From: Membranipora membranacea
Taxonomy: Eukaryota > Bryozoa > Gymnolaemata > Cheilostomatida > Membraniporidae
Length of the DNA stretch: 64,000 bases
Direction of reading: 5' to 3'
NCBI GenBank assembly: GCA_914767715.1
Contig: OU612075.1
Span: forward strand, 11,100,001 to 11,164,000
The translations under genes were made by a program, and so were the position numbers. Positions 11,480-22,586 of the stretch are shown here, piece after piece. The notes beneath the pieces are model-generated. The model saw only the letters and a program-made list of their open reading frames with translations. It did no database searches and was not told where the DNA came from. The stretch's first letter is position 1. Every line of letters begins with the position of its first letter.

Positions 11480-11935
11480 TTACAGTAGGAGCAGAGTTCA
11501 GGCTATTCTGAAATCGGAAAGACAATGAGCTGGTCCTGATTTAACACTGACGCAAATATAGATCGCCTGCACAAGCTCAAAATTTAGGGAATTCTACATT
11601 CTATCACAAAATGTCAGCACAGACAAGTGCCTATTGCTGTTCAATGGGAGACTCTTCTTCAGGCAGTAATTCCTTTGAAGTGGTCCCTTTTTTGGAATGA
11701 AGTTGTATGCCCTGGGTGACAATGTCCCGGGATAGATATACCGGTTTGGGATTTACACTGGTGCACAAGATCAAGCCACTGACATAACAAACGATTTGCC
11801 GCCGGAATGTTGAAGTATGCTCTCATCAGAGGGATGGTCAAGATAAGGGCTACTCATTATACATCAACAACTACTATACAAGTGTACCACTGGCAAACTA
11901 TATGGCCCAAAAGGAAAATAACAATCACCCAATGC
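11480..11935 (+). pseudogene. piggyBac transposase, central catalytic part (broken)
   Basis: Across several frames one can read piggyBac core signatures, including DRLHKLK, FGMKLYALGDN, RFGIYTG and GYSLYINNYYTSVPLA. Stops and frameshifts interrupt it. It supplies the portion missing from 7104-7914, yet lies about 4 kb downstream of it, so the element has been split and reordered. Sequence directly after it is array unit alpha. Confidence 0.8.
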
Positions 11936-11954
11936 TGTATTAATGCTAATTGTG

Positions 11955-12330
11955 TGACATGTTACAAATTTAGAGCGCCTTGGCACAGCATGATGCACGC
12001 AGGTACCACATTCGAGGAACATTGAGGCTGGTATCCATCCCGTTTCTGTCAACAGCCTCGATGATACGGGACACACTAGTGGCAAAGCACACCGTAGAGA
12101 CAGCACATCTTGCAGGTGGTGCTAGTGTACTTACTGATGCAAAGTTTGTTGATAAAAATGGTAAGCAAAACTCTTTAAATGATTTTAATTTTGGTATGAA
12201 TAGTAACCTTAAAGTTCACATGAATCCTGTTACCAGCATCGATGCAGAAAAGTGATTGAGAAGATCGAATATAGATCCTAAAAAAATCTCAACCAGTAAG
12301 ATATCCTCCATCCCAAGAGGGTAAGTATTT
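11955..12330 (+). repeat. array unit alpha, copy 2
   Basis: Second copy of 7950-8355, from 'gcgccttggcacagcatg' to the donor-like 'cccaagagggtaagt'. Confidence 0.8.
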
Positions 12331-12504
12331 TTATATTTAATTATACAAATTACAATATTATCTTGAATAATCCATTAGTTTTTATGGATATTGACAATTT
12401 TGGTTACTGAGAAGGTAACAAAAATTATTTTGTAATCTTTATTTATACCTCTTAGTTGTCGACTTTTAATTATTAATTAATTTTGACAATTTTATTTTAT
12501 TTAA

Positions 12505-12655
12505 GACTTAGCATAGAAAGCCAGGCGAGTAAGCGCAAAGCTGAAAAAGAACAACAGCAAAACGAGCCACCAACAAAAAAGAGGAAACCAAGAGACAAAA
12601 CAGTGGAGATATCCTCGAGGTAAATAAAATTAATGCTGCGGTAACTATTACTTGT
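12505..12655 (+). repeat. array unit beta, copy 2
   Basis: Copy of 8520-8690 with the same basic segment. It lacks the helicase that follows copy 1: similarity ends at about 12653 after 'attacttg'. Confidence 0.7.
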
Positions 12656-12824
12656 TATTGTAGTCATCTCATTTATATTTTATTGATGGTTGGTACTGTC
12701 ATTTTAGATAATTCTGAGTTTTAAAAGCTTGTTCACATGTGAGGAATATTTAACTTCTATCAATGAAATTTAATAGTTATGTTATTGTTGATTTTAAAAC
12801 TTTGAATTTTTTGATGTTGTTAGC

Positions 12825-12965
12825 TTTAGCGCTGAGCAGAAGAGGCAGATAGAAGCTGCTATCCAGCAAGAGTCTGCTGATGCTGCGCTGATGCCACTCC
12901 ACCAGCTGTGGTAGTGGATACTACTCCCCCTGAAGGAGATGTACCATCTGGTACCAGTGCTTCTT
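12825..12965 (+). other. isolated exon-like segment
   Basis: A short stretch after 'gttgttag' encodes AEQKRQIEAAIQQESADAA, and a Pro/Thr-rich run follows in another frame. It is present only once and may be a decayed exon of the array locus. Confidence 0.35.
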
Positions 12966-13207
12966 ATCGATTTTTGAAATTGGTGTTTATGTTTTTGTTG
13001 AAAGGATATATGATCTTCCAATCAACTCTGTTTTAAATGAATGATATTTACAACCACAAATCCATGAATTTTTTACTTATGCTGACTTTGTAATGTTTGT
13101 ATGATTATATTATATATTTTATCAGGCCATTTTGTAAAAAAAAAGTTTGAAGGATAAAATATAAATTTTAGTTATAAGGTTATTAATATATTTTCATTTC
13201 ATTTTTT

Positions 13208-13445
13208 AGCAGCAAGTTCGAAGAGGATGATGTAGAGATAATCAGTGAAAGCATCGACACGGAAATAAGCAGAGGTAAGCTGCTTGAGCATGATCTGAAT
13301 CCAGATAAGCTTTTTGTCATGCCCAAAGATGGGGCTTTTCATGTTCTTTATGAAAAGAATGCCCGAGTGTATGTGAATTCTGATGTGTGGGATTTACCCC
13401 AACCCGCTCAAACCCACATTATACATAGCTCTAGGTTTGTAGTTA
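13208..13445 (+). repeat. array unit gamma, copy 4 (best preserved)
   Basis: Here the unit has GAA where copies 1, 2 and 5 have the stop TAA, so the frame stays open from the acceptor through YVNSDVW. It appears to be the least damaged gamma copy. Confidence 0.7.
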
Positions 13446-13611
13446 TTGAATATTAAAATTTTATCATTGACATTTAATAGATTTTGTTCACTTGTGATGA
13501 GTTTATAATGTTTGCATGATTATATTATATATTATCCTGTGCCATTTTGTAAAAATAAAGTTTAAAAGTTAAACATAAATTTTAGTTATAAGGTACTTAA
13601 TATTTTTTCAT

Positions 13612-14340
13612 TTTATTTTTAGCAGCGAGTTCTAAGAGGATGATGTAGAGATAATCAGTGAAAGCATCGACACGGAAATAAGCAGAGGTAAGCTGCTTGG
13701 GCATGATCTGAATCCAGATAAGCTTTTTGTCATGCCCAAAGATGGGGCTTTTCATGTTCTTTATGAAAAGGATGCCCGAGTGTATGTGAATTCTGATGTG
13801 TGGGAGGGGAAATAAAGATTTACCCCAACCCGCTCAAACCCACCTCATCGGATCATGGGACATTCACTAAGCTCCAATGCAAGAACTGGCCGGTTTAAGA
13901 TACTTGCTGTAGAGAGTTGACAAAAGCAGTAAATGTTTGTAGTGAAGTACCAGTAAAGGTCGCCATATATGGTGATAGAGAGGGTATCAACAAATGGGGA
14001 AACTTTTTTCCTTTCCTTAAAGTCTACACCAACGACACTGGTGAGGTGGTGAGGATTGTGTCTTGGTCGAGCTAGACGGAGAGGACAAACTGTTTCCTCT
14101 AACAGACATAATTAACAAAAAGTTCAAGATACACGACATTATTAAAGTGGGTGCTATTAAACCCAACCTTAAACAAAAACAGCATGTTGTCTCTTTGACT
14201 GTTGAAGAGCTAAAACTGAGTTCTAAGCTGACTAAATGCTCTGTTCAGAAGCCTTGGGCTAAGATTCGCTCATTTTATCAAGTGTTCATAATTGTGATAT
14301 ATTACTTCATTTGAAATTTTGAAATATTATATTGTGCGTT
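13612..14340 (+). repeat. array units gamma copy 5, delta copy 2 and epsilon
   Basis: A gamma unit (13612-13815) is followed by a delta unit (13820-14060) and an open frame (14063-14314; ELDGEDKLFPLTDIINKKFK, then VVSLTVEELKLSSKL). It is the longest continuous run of modules. A frame change near 13811 separates the gamma and delta parts. Confidence 0.7.
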
Positions 14341-14439
14341 CATTTGAAGTTTTTTGATGCATTTTTTCGTGATTTCATCGTTACAAAATATATCCTAATT
14401 TACCACTGAACCTAATTTTTATTTTATTATTCAACTAAA

Positions 14440-15410
14440 ATTTTAATGGTGATGGAGAACCTCATTAATATATAATGAACCTGCAGAAACTACTAGATTT
14501 TGAGATGGTATGCATAAGGATTCAACAAAAGGGAAACTTTTTTCCTTTCCTGAAAGTCTACACCAACGACACTGGTGAGGAGTGTGTGTTGGTCGGAGAA
14601 GAAAAACTGTTTCCTCTCACTGATATCATCAACAAAAAATTTAAAATATCTGCTATAATTAAAGTGGGTTCAAAAAACCCATCCTGAAACGAAAACAACA
14701 CGGTGTATCTTTAACTGTGGATGAGTTAAAACTGAGTTCTAGGCTGACAAAAGGCTCTGTTCAGAGGCCTGAGCTGAGATTCGCTCATTTTAACATGTGT
14801 TGATGATTGTGAAATATTACTTGATTTGAAAGTTTGAAAGTTAATATTGTGATAGTTTATTTGAAGTTTTTTGATGTATTGTTTCGTGATTTCATCGTTA
14901 CAAATATCCTAATTTACCACTGAACCTTATTTTCATTTTATTATTCAACTAGTTGTTTATGGTGATGGAAAACCTCATTAATATATAATGAACCTGCAGA
15001 AACTACTAGATTTTGAGATGGTAAGCGTAAGGAATCAACAAAAGGGGAAACTTTTTTTCCTTTCCTGAAAATCTACACCTACGACACTGGTGAGAAGTGT
15101 GTGTTGGTGGAGCAGGATGGAGAGGAAAGTCTGTTTCCTCTAACAGACATTATTAACAAAAAGTTCAAGATATCTGCTATAATTGAAGTTGGTTCAATAA
15201 AACCCAACCTGAAACAAAACCAACATGTTGTATCTTTAATCTTTATACATCATTTAAAATTTTGAGAAAAATAATATTGTGATAGTTCATTTGAAGTTTT
15301 TTGATGTATTTTTTCATGATTTGATCATTACAAATATCCTGATTTACCACTGAACCTTATTTTTAGTTAATTATTTAATTTAAGTTATAATGGTGATGGA
15401 AAACCGCAAA
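14440..15410 (+). repeat. array units epsilon, two further tandem copies
   Basis: Each copy opens with 'gatggaaaacctcattaatatataatgaacctgcag' type sequence (14444, 14958, again 15395) and continues with the LKVYTNDTG and DIINKKFK modules. The third is cut short near 15240. Long 3'-flank similarity ('tttgatgtattttttcgtgatt') shows duplications of whole 500-bp segments. Confidence 0.75.
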
Positions 15411-15418
15411 AAAATATA

Positions 15419-15550
15419 ATGAACCCGCAGAAACTATTAGATTTTGAGATGGAAAGCGCAGGGGCTGCAATGAAAGACAGCAAGAGCAAGCAGAAAAATG
15501 AGCTCAAAGATAAGAAAAGGGATCTTAAAAAGCAACATATTTATGTGTAA
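15419..15550 (+). CDS. small charged ORF, 43 residues
   Basis: ATG at 15419, stop at 15548-15550. The product starts MNPQKLLDFEM and is then very rich in Lys, Asp and Glu (KSKQKNELKDKKRDLKKQ), likely a single charged helix. Its first codons recur in the array repeats at 14474 and 14990 and, decayed, at 18098. There it may be the first exon of the repeated locus. Function unknown. Confidence 0.35.
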   Translation: MNPQKLLDFEMESAGAAMKDSKSKQKNELKDKKRDLKKQHIYV

Positions 15551-16600
15551 ACAAGTATCTGTTTTTATTACATGATTATTCACCTTTTATTTACATTTAC
15601 CACAAAACAGCTAAACAGCTTTATTTTAGTGTTTTGATTCCCAATTACATAACATGTTGATTCATTACTGTCCGCACATCTCCGTGTGATTTGCAGTCCT
15701 TTGTGTGACCGTAGCCATTACAGTGGGGTGGCTGCCTCGGTGTGTCCGGTATGTTAGCCTTGTTTTTGGGTCTCATTGTCCAGCGTGGATCAAGTTCCAA
15801 ATATTGTGACACTATCAAGCCCTATTTTTACCTTTTCTATTACTTTTGATGATTCAATAATCCTGGAACAGTAACAACAACCACCATATAAAAGCACTGA
15901 CTTACTCATCTAGAATTCAGTAATTAAACACTGCTCACTTGACACAGTTAGCTGTCATTTTATCTATCGTTTGTCTTATCAAACAAGCTACCAAAGAACA
16001 CTACTAACAACTATACAAGAGACTACAGAGGTTTGTCTTCATCTCCCACAACAGATGTTAATCCTTTATCATATTTGATGCTCAAAACTTTTATACTCAT
16101 TATACTCAGCATTTGATGTACCTCACAATTAATATTGTATAACACATTTTATCCATTATCATCAACTATCGTCATTATTTATAGCTTTTACACGCAGCAT
16201 CATAGTTTACTCAAATCGGATTAATAAAGGAAGAGTCAGATTCCAGCAAATGTTAATTGTCAATCTGATATGCCGTGTTGAAAGCCACTCCTCCTAACAT
16301 ATACAGGGCCAGTTACATTATGTATTTATGATTATGTTATATAAAAAGCGAACTGTACAAAATGACCTTTCAGTTACATGATGATTCATGTGTATTAGGA
16401 GGGGTCAGCAGCACCAGTTTCGGGACTATCAGTACCAGAATCTGCAACACCGACTTCAGCAACAGCAGATGTTGCCGGACCAATGGGTGAGTTGAAATTT
16501 TTGTATCTGTAAGAGGTGTTTTGATACTATAGAATGGGGGCGTGGCCTCCCTCGAAGTGCGCAGTTCACATAGTGCGCTGATTCTAGTTCGAGTCCTCAT
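15551..16600. other. no gene recognised
   Basis: AT-rich. A short Ser/Ala/Pro coding-like stretch at 16404-16482 ending at GGTGAG could be a stray exon. The rest is unassigned. Confidence 0.35.
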
Positions 16601-16634
16601 AAGTGCTACAGAGTCCTTTGCAAACAGTCAAAAC

Positions 16635-16735
16635 ATGGCAGACAAAACTTCCGCTTGTTCATTGTGCCGGAGAATCGGCAAAGTTGTTAATGGAGAGTCC
16701 ACAACTTTATCGATTGGTGCGAAAAGTCTTGAGTG
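16635..16735 (+). other. possible first exon with CxxC motif
   Basis: An ATG at 16635 begins ADKTSACSLCRRIGK and the frame runs to a donor-like GTGAGG near 16731. No downstream partner exon could be linked, so this may be a transposon or orphan gene start. Confidence 0.25.
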
Positions 16736-17344
16736 AGGTACAGCGGTTTTTTAACCTTTCTAAAAAATTTTATTTCATGCCTTGTCGACTGGTTGATGGT
16801 TGAATTTTGGTTTTAAAGAGCATGACCTATATAGAAGAGAGGAACGGTGAGAGGGTAGTGGTCCATCAAACAGTAAATAGGGCGACTACACCAATTCCGC
16901 CCTTGGTACGGGTACGGTACATCACAGGATGGGGCGTGGAGTGACGCTCCATGCTGCAAGAGAGAGAGCATAACTAAATGGATCGTAGAAGTTGACAGAA
17001 TGGAAAGGAGAAAATGATTTTAATGGAAAAAAAATTTGCAAATTGATAAATGCAAATAAATTAATCAGATTTTTCGCTGTTCATAATGGGATTTTTAGTC
17101 ATTCATTTAAGTATCATCAATGTTAATAAATGCCAAATGGCCAAAGATTCATGACGGCAAAGGACTCCAACTTTTCATCTTCTTCCTGTTCCAGTGTATA
17201 GTAGCAATGTTATCTAGACCCGGCCTATATTCATTAAACAACAGGAGAGAAAATAAGAAACTGCTCGTTGATTTACTATTTCGGTTTCAAGACAGGAGGT
17301 CACATTTGTCACTGATCAGGAGTGACAACAACAGAGGGGGTTTC

Positions 17345-18060
17345 CCAGTTTAAAAAGGTAAGCTGAGTTTATAGGTCATGAAGCCAAGGATGCAAACAAT
17401 AGCCTCAAGGAAAACACCAACTCAAAGTAACTCGCAAACTAAACTCGAAACTAAACCCAAAACACAGAAGCAACCAAGATTCAAAAGGTATGCTCAGTTC
17501 ATAGGTCATGAAGCCAACAGCTTCAAGGTCATCATCTCTAAGCAACTCCCAAACTAAACTTGAAAAAATTTTTTACAGAAACAACCCAATCATGTGTCAT
17601 CCAGTACACATTGCCTATTTGATGGTCCTAAGAAGATTCGGGCAGCTGAATGTATCGGCCACGTCTATTCTGTGGGGAATTGTCTGTCCATTTGGAGCTG
17701 TAGCATAACTATAGATTGGGGAAAAAAACAAAAGAAACCTACATGGCAGCAATGCAATGATAATACGGAAGATAACTGCCATCAGCAGCAGATTTAGGTA
17801 GTTCTCACATGTCAGCTATTATGCAAAAAAAAGTGATAACAAAAGCAAAGCACATGAACTTTTATCTGACATGTCAATTCCAAGTCATCACATGATCGCT
17901 ACGTAAAAAAGGCAAGGGAAAATGCAAAATTAAAGCTGCCAGACTTTCCCAGCTTTTAATTTTGAGCAAATGTGTTGACTGAATAATTTCACCTTTCTTT
18001 ATTCCCGATATTTTCTACCAACCAAGTAATACTTCCCTCCTGGATTGACCCTAGCTAGAA
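17345..18060. repeat. degenerate repeat related to 21550-21960
   Basis: 17640-17750 resembles 21550-21660, sharing a 'gtctattctgtgggga' / 'gtctatattgtggga' block and a following A-rich run. Similarity fades but continues to 'ctaccaaccaagt' / 'ctgtcaaccaagtt'. Inside, 'ggtcatgaagcca' modules repeat at 17376 and 17504. An open frame (17594-17797) with Cys residues is unrecognised. Confidence 0.5.
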
Positions 18061-18139
18061 TGGGCAAAGAAAAGAACTTGCAAACCTCAAATATGCACAA
18101 TGAGCCTGCAGAAACTACTATTTTTCGAAATGGAGAACA

Positions 18140-18510
18140 GAATAGATTAGAAGTCTGCTGATTGGTGTGTTCAGTCCATTAATTTTTTTATTTACGATAC
18201 TCATTGCCTAGTTTTAACCATTTCATTAGCAGAGCGCATAACAGAACGGAACTAAAGAAGATCTCACTACTACTACTAGGGTAGTATGTTTATGTTTGAT
18301 ATTGTTAATCAAACAAAAGTGGATAACGGATAAAAAAAAATGGTAACGGATGACTAAGGTAAGTAGTTTTTTTACTGCTGATTGGTGCTTTCAGTCCATA
18401 ATTCTTTTTACATATGATACTCACTGCCTAGATTTAACAATTTCATGAGCGGAGCGCATAACCGAATGGAACTAAAGAAGATCTCACTTCTATTGCTAGG
18501 TTAGTATTTT
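18140..18510. repeat. direct duplication of about 130 bp
   Basis: 18150-18275 and 18375-18510 share 'ctgctgattggtg..ttcagtccat' through 'aactaaagaagatctcact' with scattered differences. Confidence 0.8.
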
Positions 18511-20150
18511 TATATTTATAAATTTTTATGTTTTAGTAATTTACGTCTACAATATTTTTTCTTTGCTGCATTATTTCTTTTTCCCTTCTTTTTACTCCTA
18601 ATGGAAAAAATTCCTCGAAATAATTACTGCATTAGAATTATTGATTAATTAATTAATTATTCAAATTATTATTAAAAAATATTATTTGAATGTGGCTGAT
18701 GATGAAACCTGTTGTTGAACGCATGTTAAAAGTATTCAATATTTTTCATACTTCAACTCATTGTTTTTGTATTTCCAGTATTGTGTGCTGATCCATGTTG
18801 GACTAGCGATCCACCTGATTGCCCAGCCGATATAGGGAAGGATGAATAAATATAAAAGAGATTATAGAAAGAGAGAGAACGAGAAAAGAAATGTTTGTAT
18901 GTTTTGTTTGGCTCACTGAGGTAATAATTGTCGATGCTGGCTGATATCAAAATAATCACCTCACCTTAATCAGTGACACCATTGAGACATTATTTTCATG
19001 AGATTCAAAGAAAGTTTGCAGCGAAAGAGATGATAAGCTGCCAAAGTCTATGGAAGACAGAACAGCCTCTAAAAATCCCGAAAACTCACCAACTAAGAGG
19101 GAAACATCTCTTACTTACTTACTAGTATTTGTAATCTTTGCCTGAAGCCAACTACTTTGATTATATAATCCTTGAGTGTATGCTCCCTGCTGATTTTGTG
19201 TGCATTTTGCCTAACCTATATGTTATGTAATAACTATTGTGTAACTCAAATTTTGCTGTCATTTATGGCTTCACTGAGTATATCTATCTTCATTTATTAT
19301 TATCTTGGTTATGTAATTTGAGGTATGAGTGTAGCTCTCTTGACTCAAGAGAACATTGCTATCATTCCTAAGTAGTTGACAAATCATAATCACTCACTTC
19401 GTGGATCCATTAGAATACCACAGCCATGACTTGTCATGACAAAATGTAATTATGGTCACAGTATTTGAAAAGAATATTGAGCCCATCTTCTACATCTTGG
19501 GCTTCCATATCTGACCAAAGGAGTACACATTGTAATCATTGTCCAACCTGATCACTGATACGTTTGGCACTACAGAGTGGGTGACTGATACCTAAATAAA
19601 TATTCTGCTGGCCATGAAAAATGAAAACAGCTCTGGTCTCATATGACCCAAAAGCACCACTACCGCGCTACTTGTTTGATAGAAGACTTAACTTTGTGAA
19701 AGACAATTCCTCGTTGCCATAAATCCTAATTCCTAGAATTTCCACTCAACTCACTGATTCTTATAGAGGACAAACACTCAGCTATTAGTCTTCTCATGAA
19801 ACTAAGAAGAAGATGAGATTTCTATCCTATAGAATTGTAATCAGTTGGTTGTATCCCAGCCTGGAATAGGGACAACAGTGCCTTCTGCCAGCGTGTATGT
19901 ATGTAGACTGAGATTCCGCAGAGATTTCCTTCAACGAATAATGAAGAGGCATTGGCTGACCTGATAGTACACTGCTCAATTTTAGAATGGTTGATTCTGA
20001 CTATGTCTATAGTGTGGAAAAATAACACTGGGCAAGTGCAGTTGGCATGTGACTATTTTTCTCCTTTCAATAACCATACATCCCTGCATACTACAAAGAA
20101 CACCACAGACTAAATTAAAAAAATATCTCCCGGGAATGAGAATGTATAAA
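18511..20150. other. no gene recognised
   Basis: Only short frames; there are no exon pairs with splice sites and protein motifs that I could support. Confidence 0.4.
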
Positions 20151-20159
20151 TGGTGGTTA

Positions 20160-20550
20160 TAGGAAGATTTAAACCACTGCTGCCACACAGCCAAATGTGT
20201 GCTTATAGAATTCTGTGTAGCTCAAAACTAATAATATGAGGCTGCAATCTCAGCATTGTCACCCAATGAGCAAATAATTTGCACAAACTGATCGTCAAAG
20301 TTAGGGTATGAAATTAATTACCTACCGCATCAGGTGACGTAGCATCAGGTGACGTAGTTACCGTCTTACTAGTGCACACTGTACACTCCATAAACTGGTG
20401 CGTAGATTTCATGCCCTGATTTTGAAGATCAGTTTGTGCAAGTTATTTGTCCATTAGGTGACAATTATGAGATTAAGTCTTATCTTGGAGCTATGCAGAA
20501 TTCAATGAGCACAAATTTGCATGAGTGGCAGCAGTAGTTTTAAGACACCA
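20160..20550. mobile_element. long palindromic element
   Basis: Arms of about 150-180 bp pair inversely. For example 'agcattgtcacccaatgagcaa' at 20252 pairs with the 'ttgtccattaggtgacaatta' region at 20447-20470, and 'ccactgctgccac' with 'gtggcagcagtag'. The centre holds a doubled GCATCAGGTGACGTA. It lies just upstream of a Harbinger transposase relic and may be a nonautonomous relative. Confidence 0.65.
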
Positions 20551-20679
20551 GCAGAATTCAAGCCACACATGGAGCGAAACGGCCTCCTGACAAAATCGCC
20601 CTCAGGCTGGCAAAAACATACAAGTTAATGGTAAGAAGAAAACCACAGCAGATACCCATCATTTACAGGCTTAGTTAAG

Positions 20680-21335
20680 AACCAAGCTGAAGATACGGAA
20701 GAGGAGAAAACGCAGCAGCAGTTCTGTCATTCGGGGTCTTGTAGTCCAAGAACTATCAGAATGCAGGTTGAATAAATATACAATCTGTGCTAGTATACAC
20801 ATTGGTACATTCTTCAAAGAAAAAAAAGAGAGAGGTTTTGTACAGAATTTCCAGACTAGTATACCCCGTGTAAGAGAGTGTCTAAAAAGCACTTCGATGA
20901 GATACTCACTCATGTGAGGCCGGTAATTGAGAAAACAGACACACACCTAAGAAAGGCCCTTCCAGCTGACCAATGACCAGGACACAGACAGAGTGAGCTT
21001 GATGTGAGAGAACTGGCTGAAATCACTGACGGCAAGTCGCCAGCTGATATTGTGATGCTGATTAAGTAGGTGGAATAGGGTAATCATGCTGTGATTCCTT
21101 CACAACGTTGGCACTGCTCTTCAGGATAAGTAAATCAACTGTCAGATCGATATTATATGAGACCAGTAAGGCTATATGGGACACCATGGCTGCGGAGTAC
21201 CTAAAGACACCTAAGAGTGATGACGACTGGCGGAAAGTGGCCACGGGATTAGAGAGGCATTGGAACTTCCCGAACTGTGTTTGTGCCATAGATGGAAACC
21301 ACTGCAATGTACAAGTTAGGTCTGCTATAAGCTAG
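20680..21335 (+). pseudogene. PIF/Harbinger (HARBI1-like) transposase relic
   Basis: 20875-20972 encodes FDEILTHVRPVIEKTDTHLR and then ALPAD before a stop. 21108-21335 encodes FRISKSTVRSILYETSKAIW and WNFPNCVCAIDGNH. That is the conserved N-terminal helix-turn-helix neighbourhood and the first catalytic Asp block (AIDGxH) of DDE_Tnp_4 transposases. Stops and frameshifts lie between them, and the second half of the catalytic domain is absent. Confidence 0.8.
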
Positions 21336-21549
21336 GCCTTCTCAAACATAAAATAGAAGATAATTTGGTTTGGGGAAAGTCAACTCCCTTGTAATTGTAA
21401 TTTGTCTTGCAGTGATGACCGAAGATTAAAATAGTACCCAATAAAACATGCAGTCTGATATGTTTTTCAGAAGGGTTTTCAGATGTATTTTCTGTATTGA
21501 CCATTGTCAAATATGAAGCAGAGATTAAGGAAATACAGGTCAATCTTAG

Positions 21550-22170
21550 GCGGCTGACTATACTGGCCTAGTCTATATTGTGGGAAAATGCATGTCCTTG
21601 TGGTACTGCAGTTCAACTATAGGTGGAAAAAAAACTAAAAATAAACCTACATAGCAGCAAAGGAAACAAAATATAAGCTCATCCATCAGCTCAGCAGCGG
21701 CTGAGATATGTTCTCTGAAGTCTTCTCTTGGGCAAAAAAGTGGTATATAAATCTAATGAGCAGATAAACTTGATGTTACACTAGAAGTTATCACCTGATA
21801 ACTTCATAAAACATGGCAGTGGGAAAATGGAAAAAAAAAAGAAACTACCAGATTTCTAGTTTTGGGAACACGCTGTAGATCAAATAAATTTTCTTTCTTA
21901 GTTCTCAACGTTTCCTGTCAACCAAGTTAACCAAGCCATTATGCTGTAATTGCTACTTTTACTGAGCACCCAGCAACTGGAACCAAGCCATTAGGCCTAT
22001 GCTATAATCATTGCTTTTACTGTGCACCCAGCAGCTTAACCCAAGCCATTGTTATATAGCTCTGGGCAAGTTAAGCCTTGAAGATCTATCAGAACCACTA
22101 TAATTATTGGTGCCATCAGATAATAGCAGATAATGTGCCCTATATCCCTATATCTAAAAGGGGCTACTAA
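21550..22170. repeat. degenerate repeat and short tandem 'accaagccatt' units
   Basis: 21550-21960 is the partner of 17640-18060. Downstream, 'caagccatt.tgctgtaattgctttta' type units recur at 21930, 21983 and 22040. Confidence 0.5.
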
Positions 22171-22224
22171 AGAAACATCTACATAAGTGGGCATCCTTGA
22201 CAGTGGTCATGCTACCAATATGAG

Positions 22225-22446
22225 TTGAAAACCAACAGAACAGATATGTTGGTCAATGATGTGAGATACTGGTCAGAATTTCAAGCTAGGTGGCAACATT
22301 ATGCTAGTGTAGAATTTGATAATGATTTTGAACGGGCTAGTGCTTTGAAATTAGCTGTTAATGGTAAGGCTTTTCACACTATTGAACCAGTCACACTAGG
22401 TGACCCAAAAACACATGTGGTCAAGGCTAACAGGTGTTTACAGTGA
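22225..22446 (+). CDS. orphan ORF, possibly retroelement gag fragment
   Basis: A 73-codon frame contains YWSEFQARWQHYA and ALKLAVNGKAFHTI. The W/F spacing followed by 'LxxAVNGKA' recalls gag proteins of LTR retroelements, but no protease, RT or LTR is present. The assignment is a guess from amino-acid pattern only. Confidence 0.25.
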   Translation: MKTNRTDMLVNDVRYWSEFQARWQHYASVEFDNDFERASALKLAVNGKAFHTIEPVTLGDPKTHVVKANRCLQ

Positions 22447-22586
22447 TGTTAGCTTCAGTGTTCAAGCTGCATATGACAGTTATGTAAGCTTAAGCCTGTC
22501 AATGTCGGAGTTGCATTGTAATCCTATTTAACTTTACTTTACTTAGCTTTACATAACATAACACAATGACAGATTTAAAACGCACC

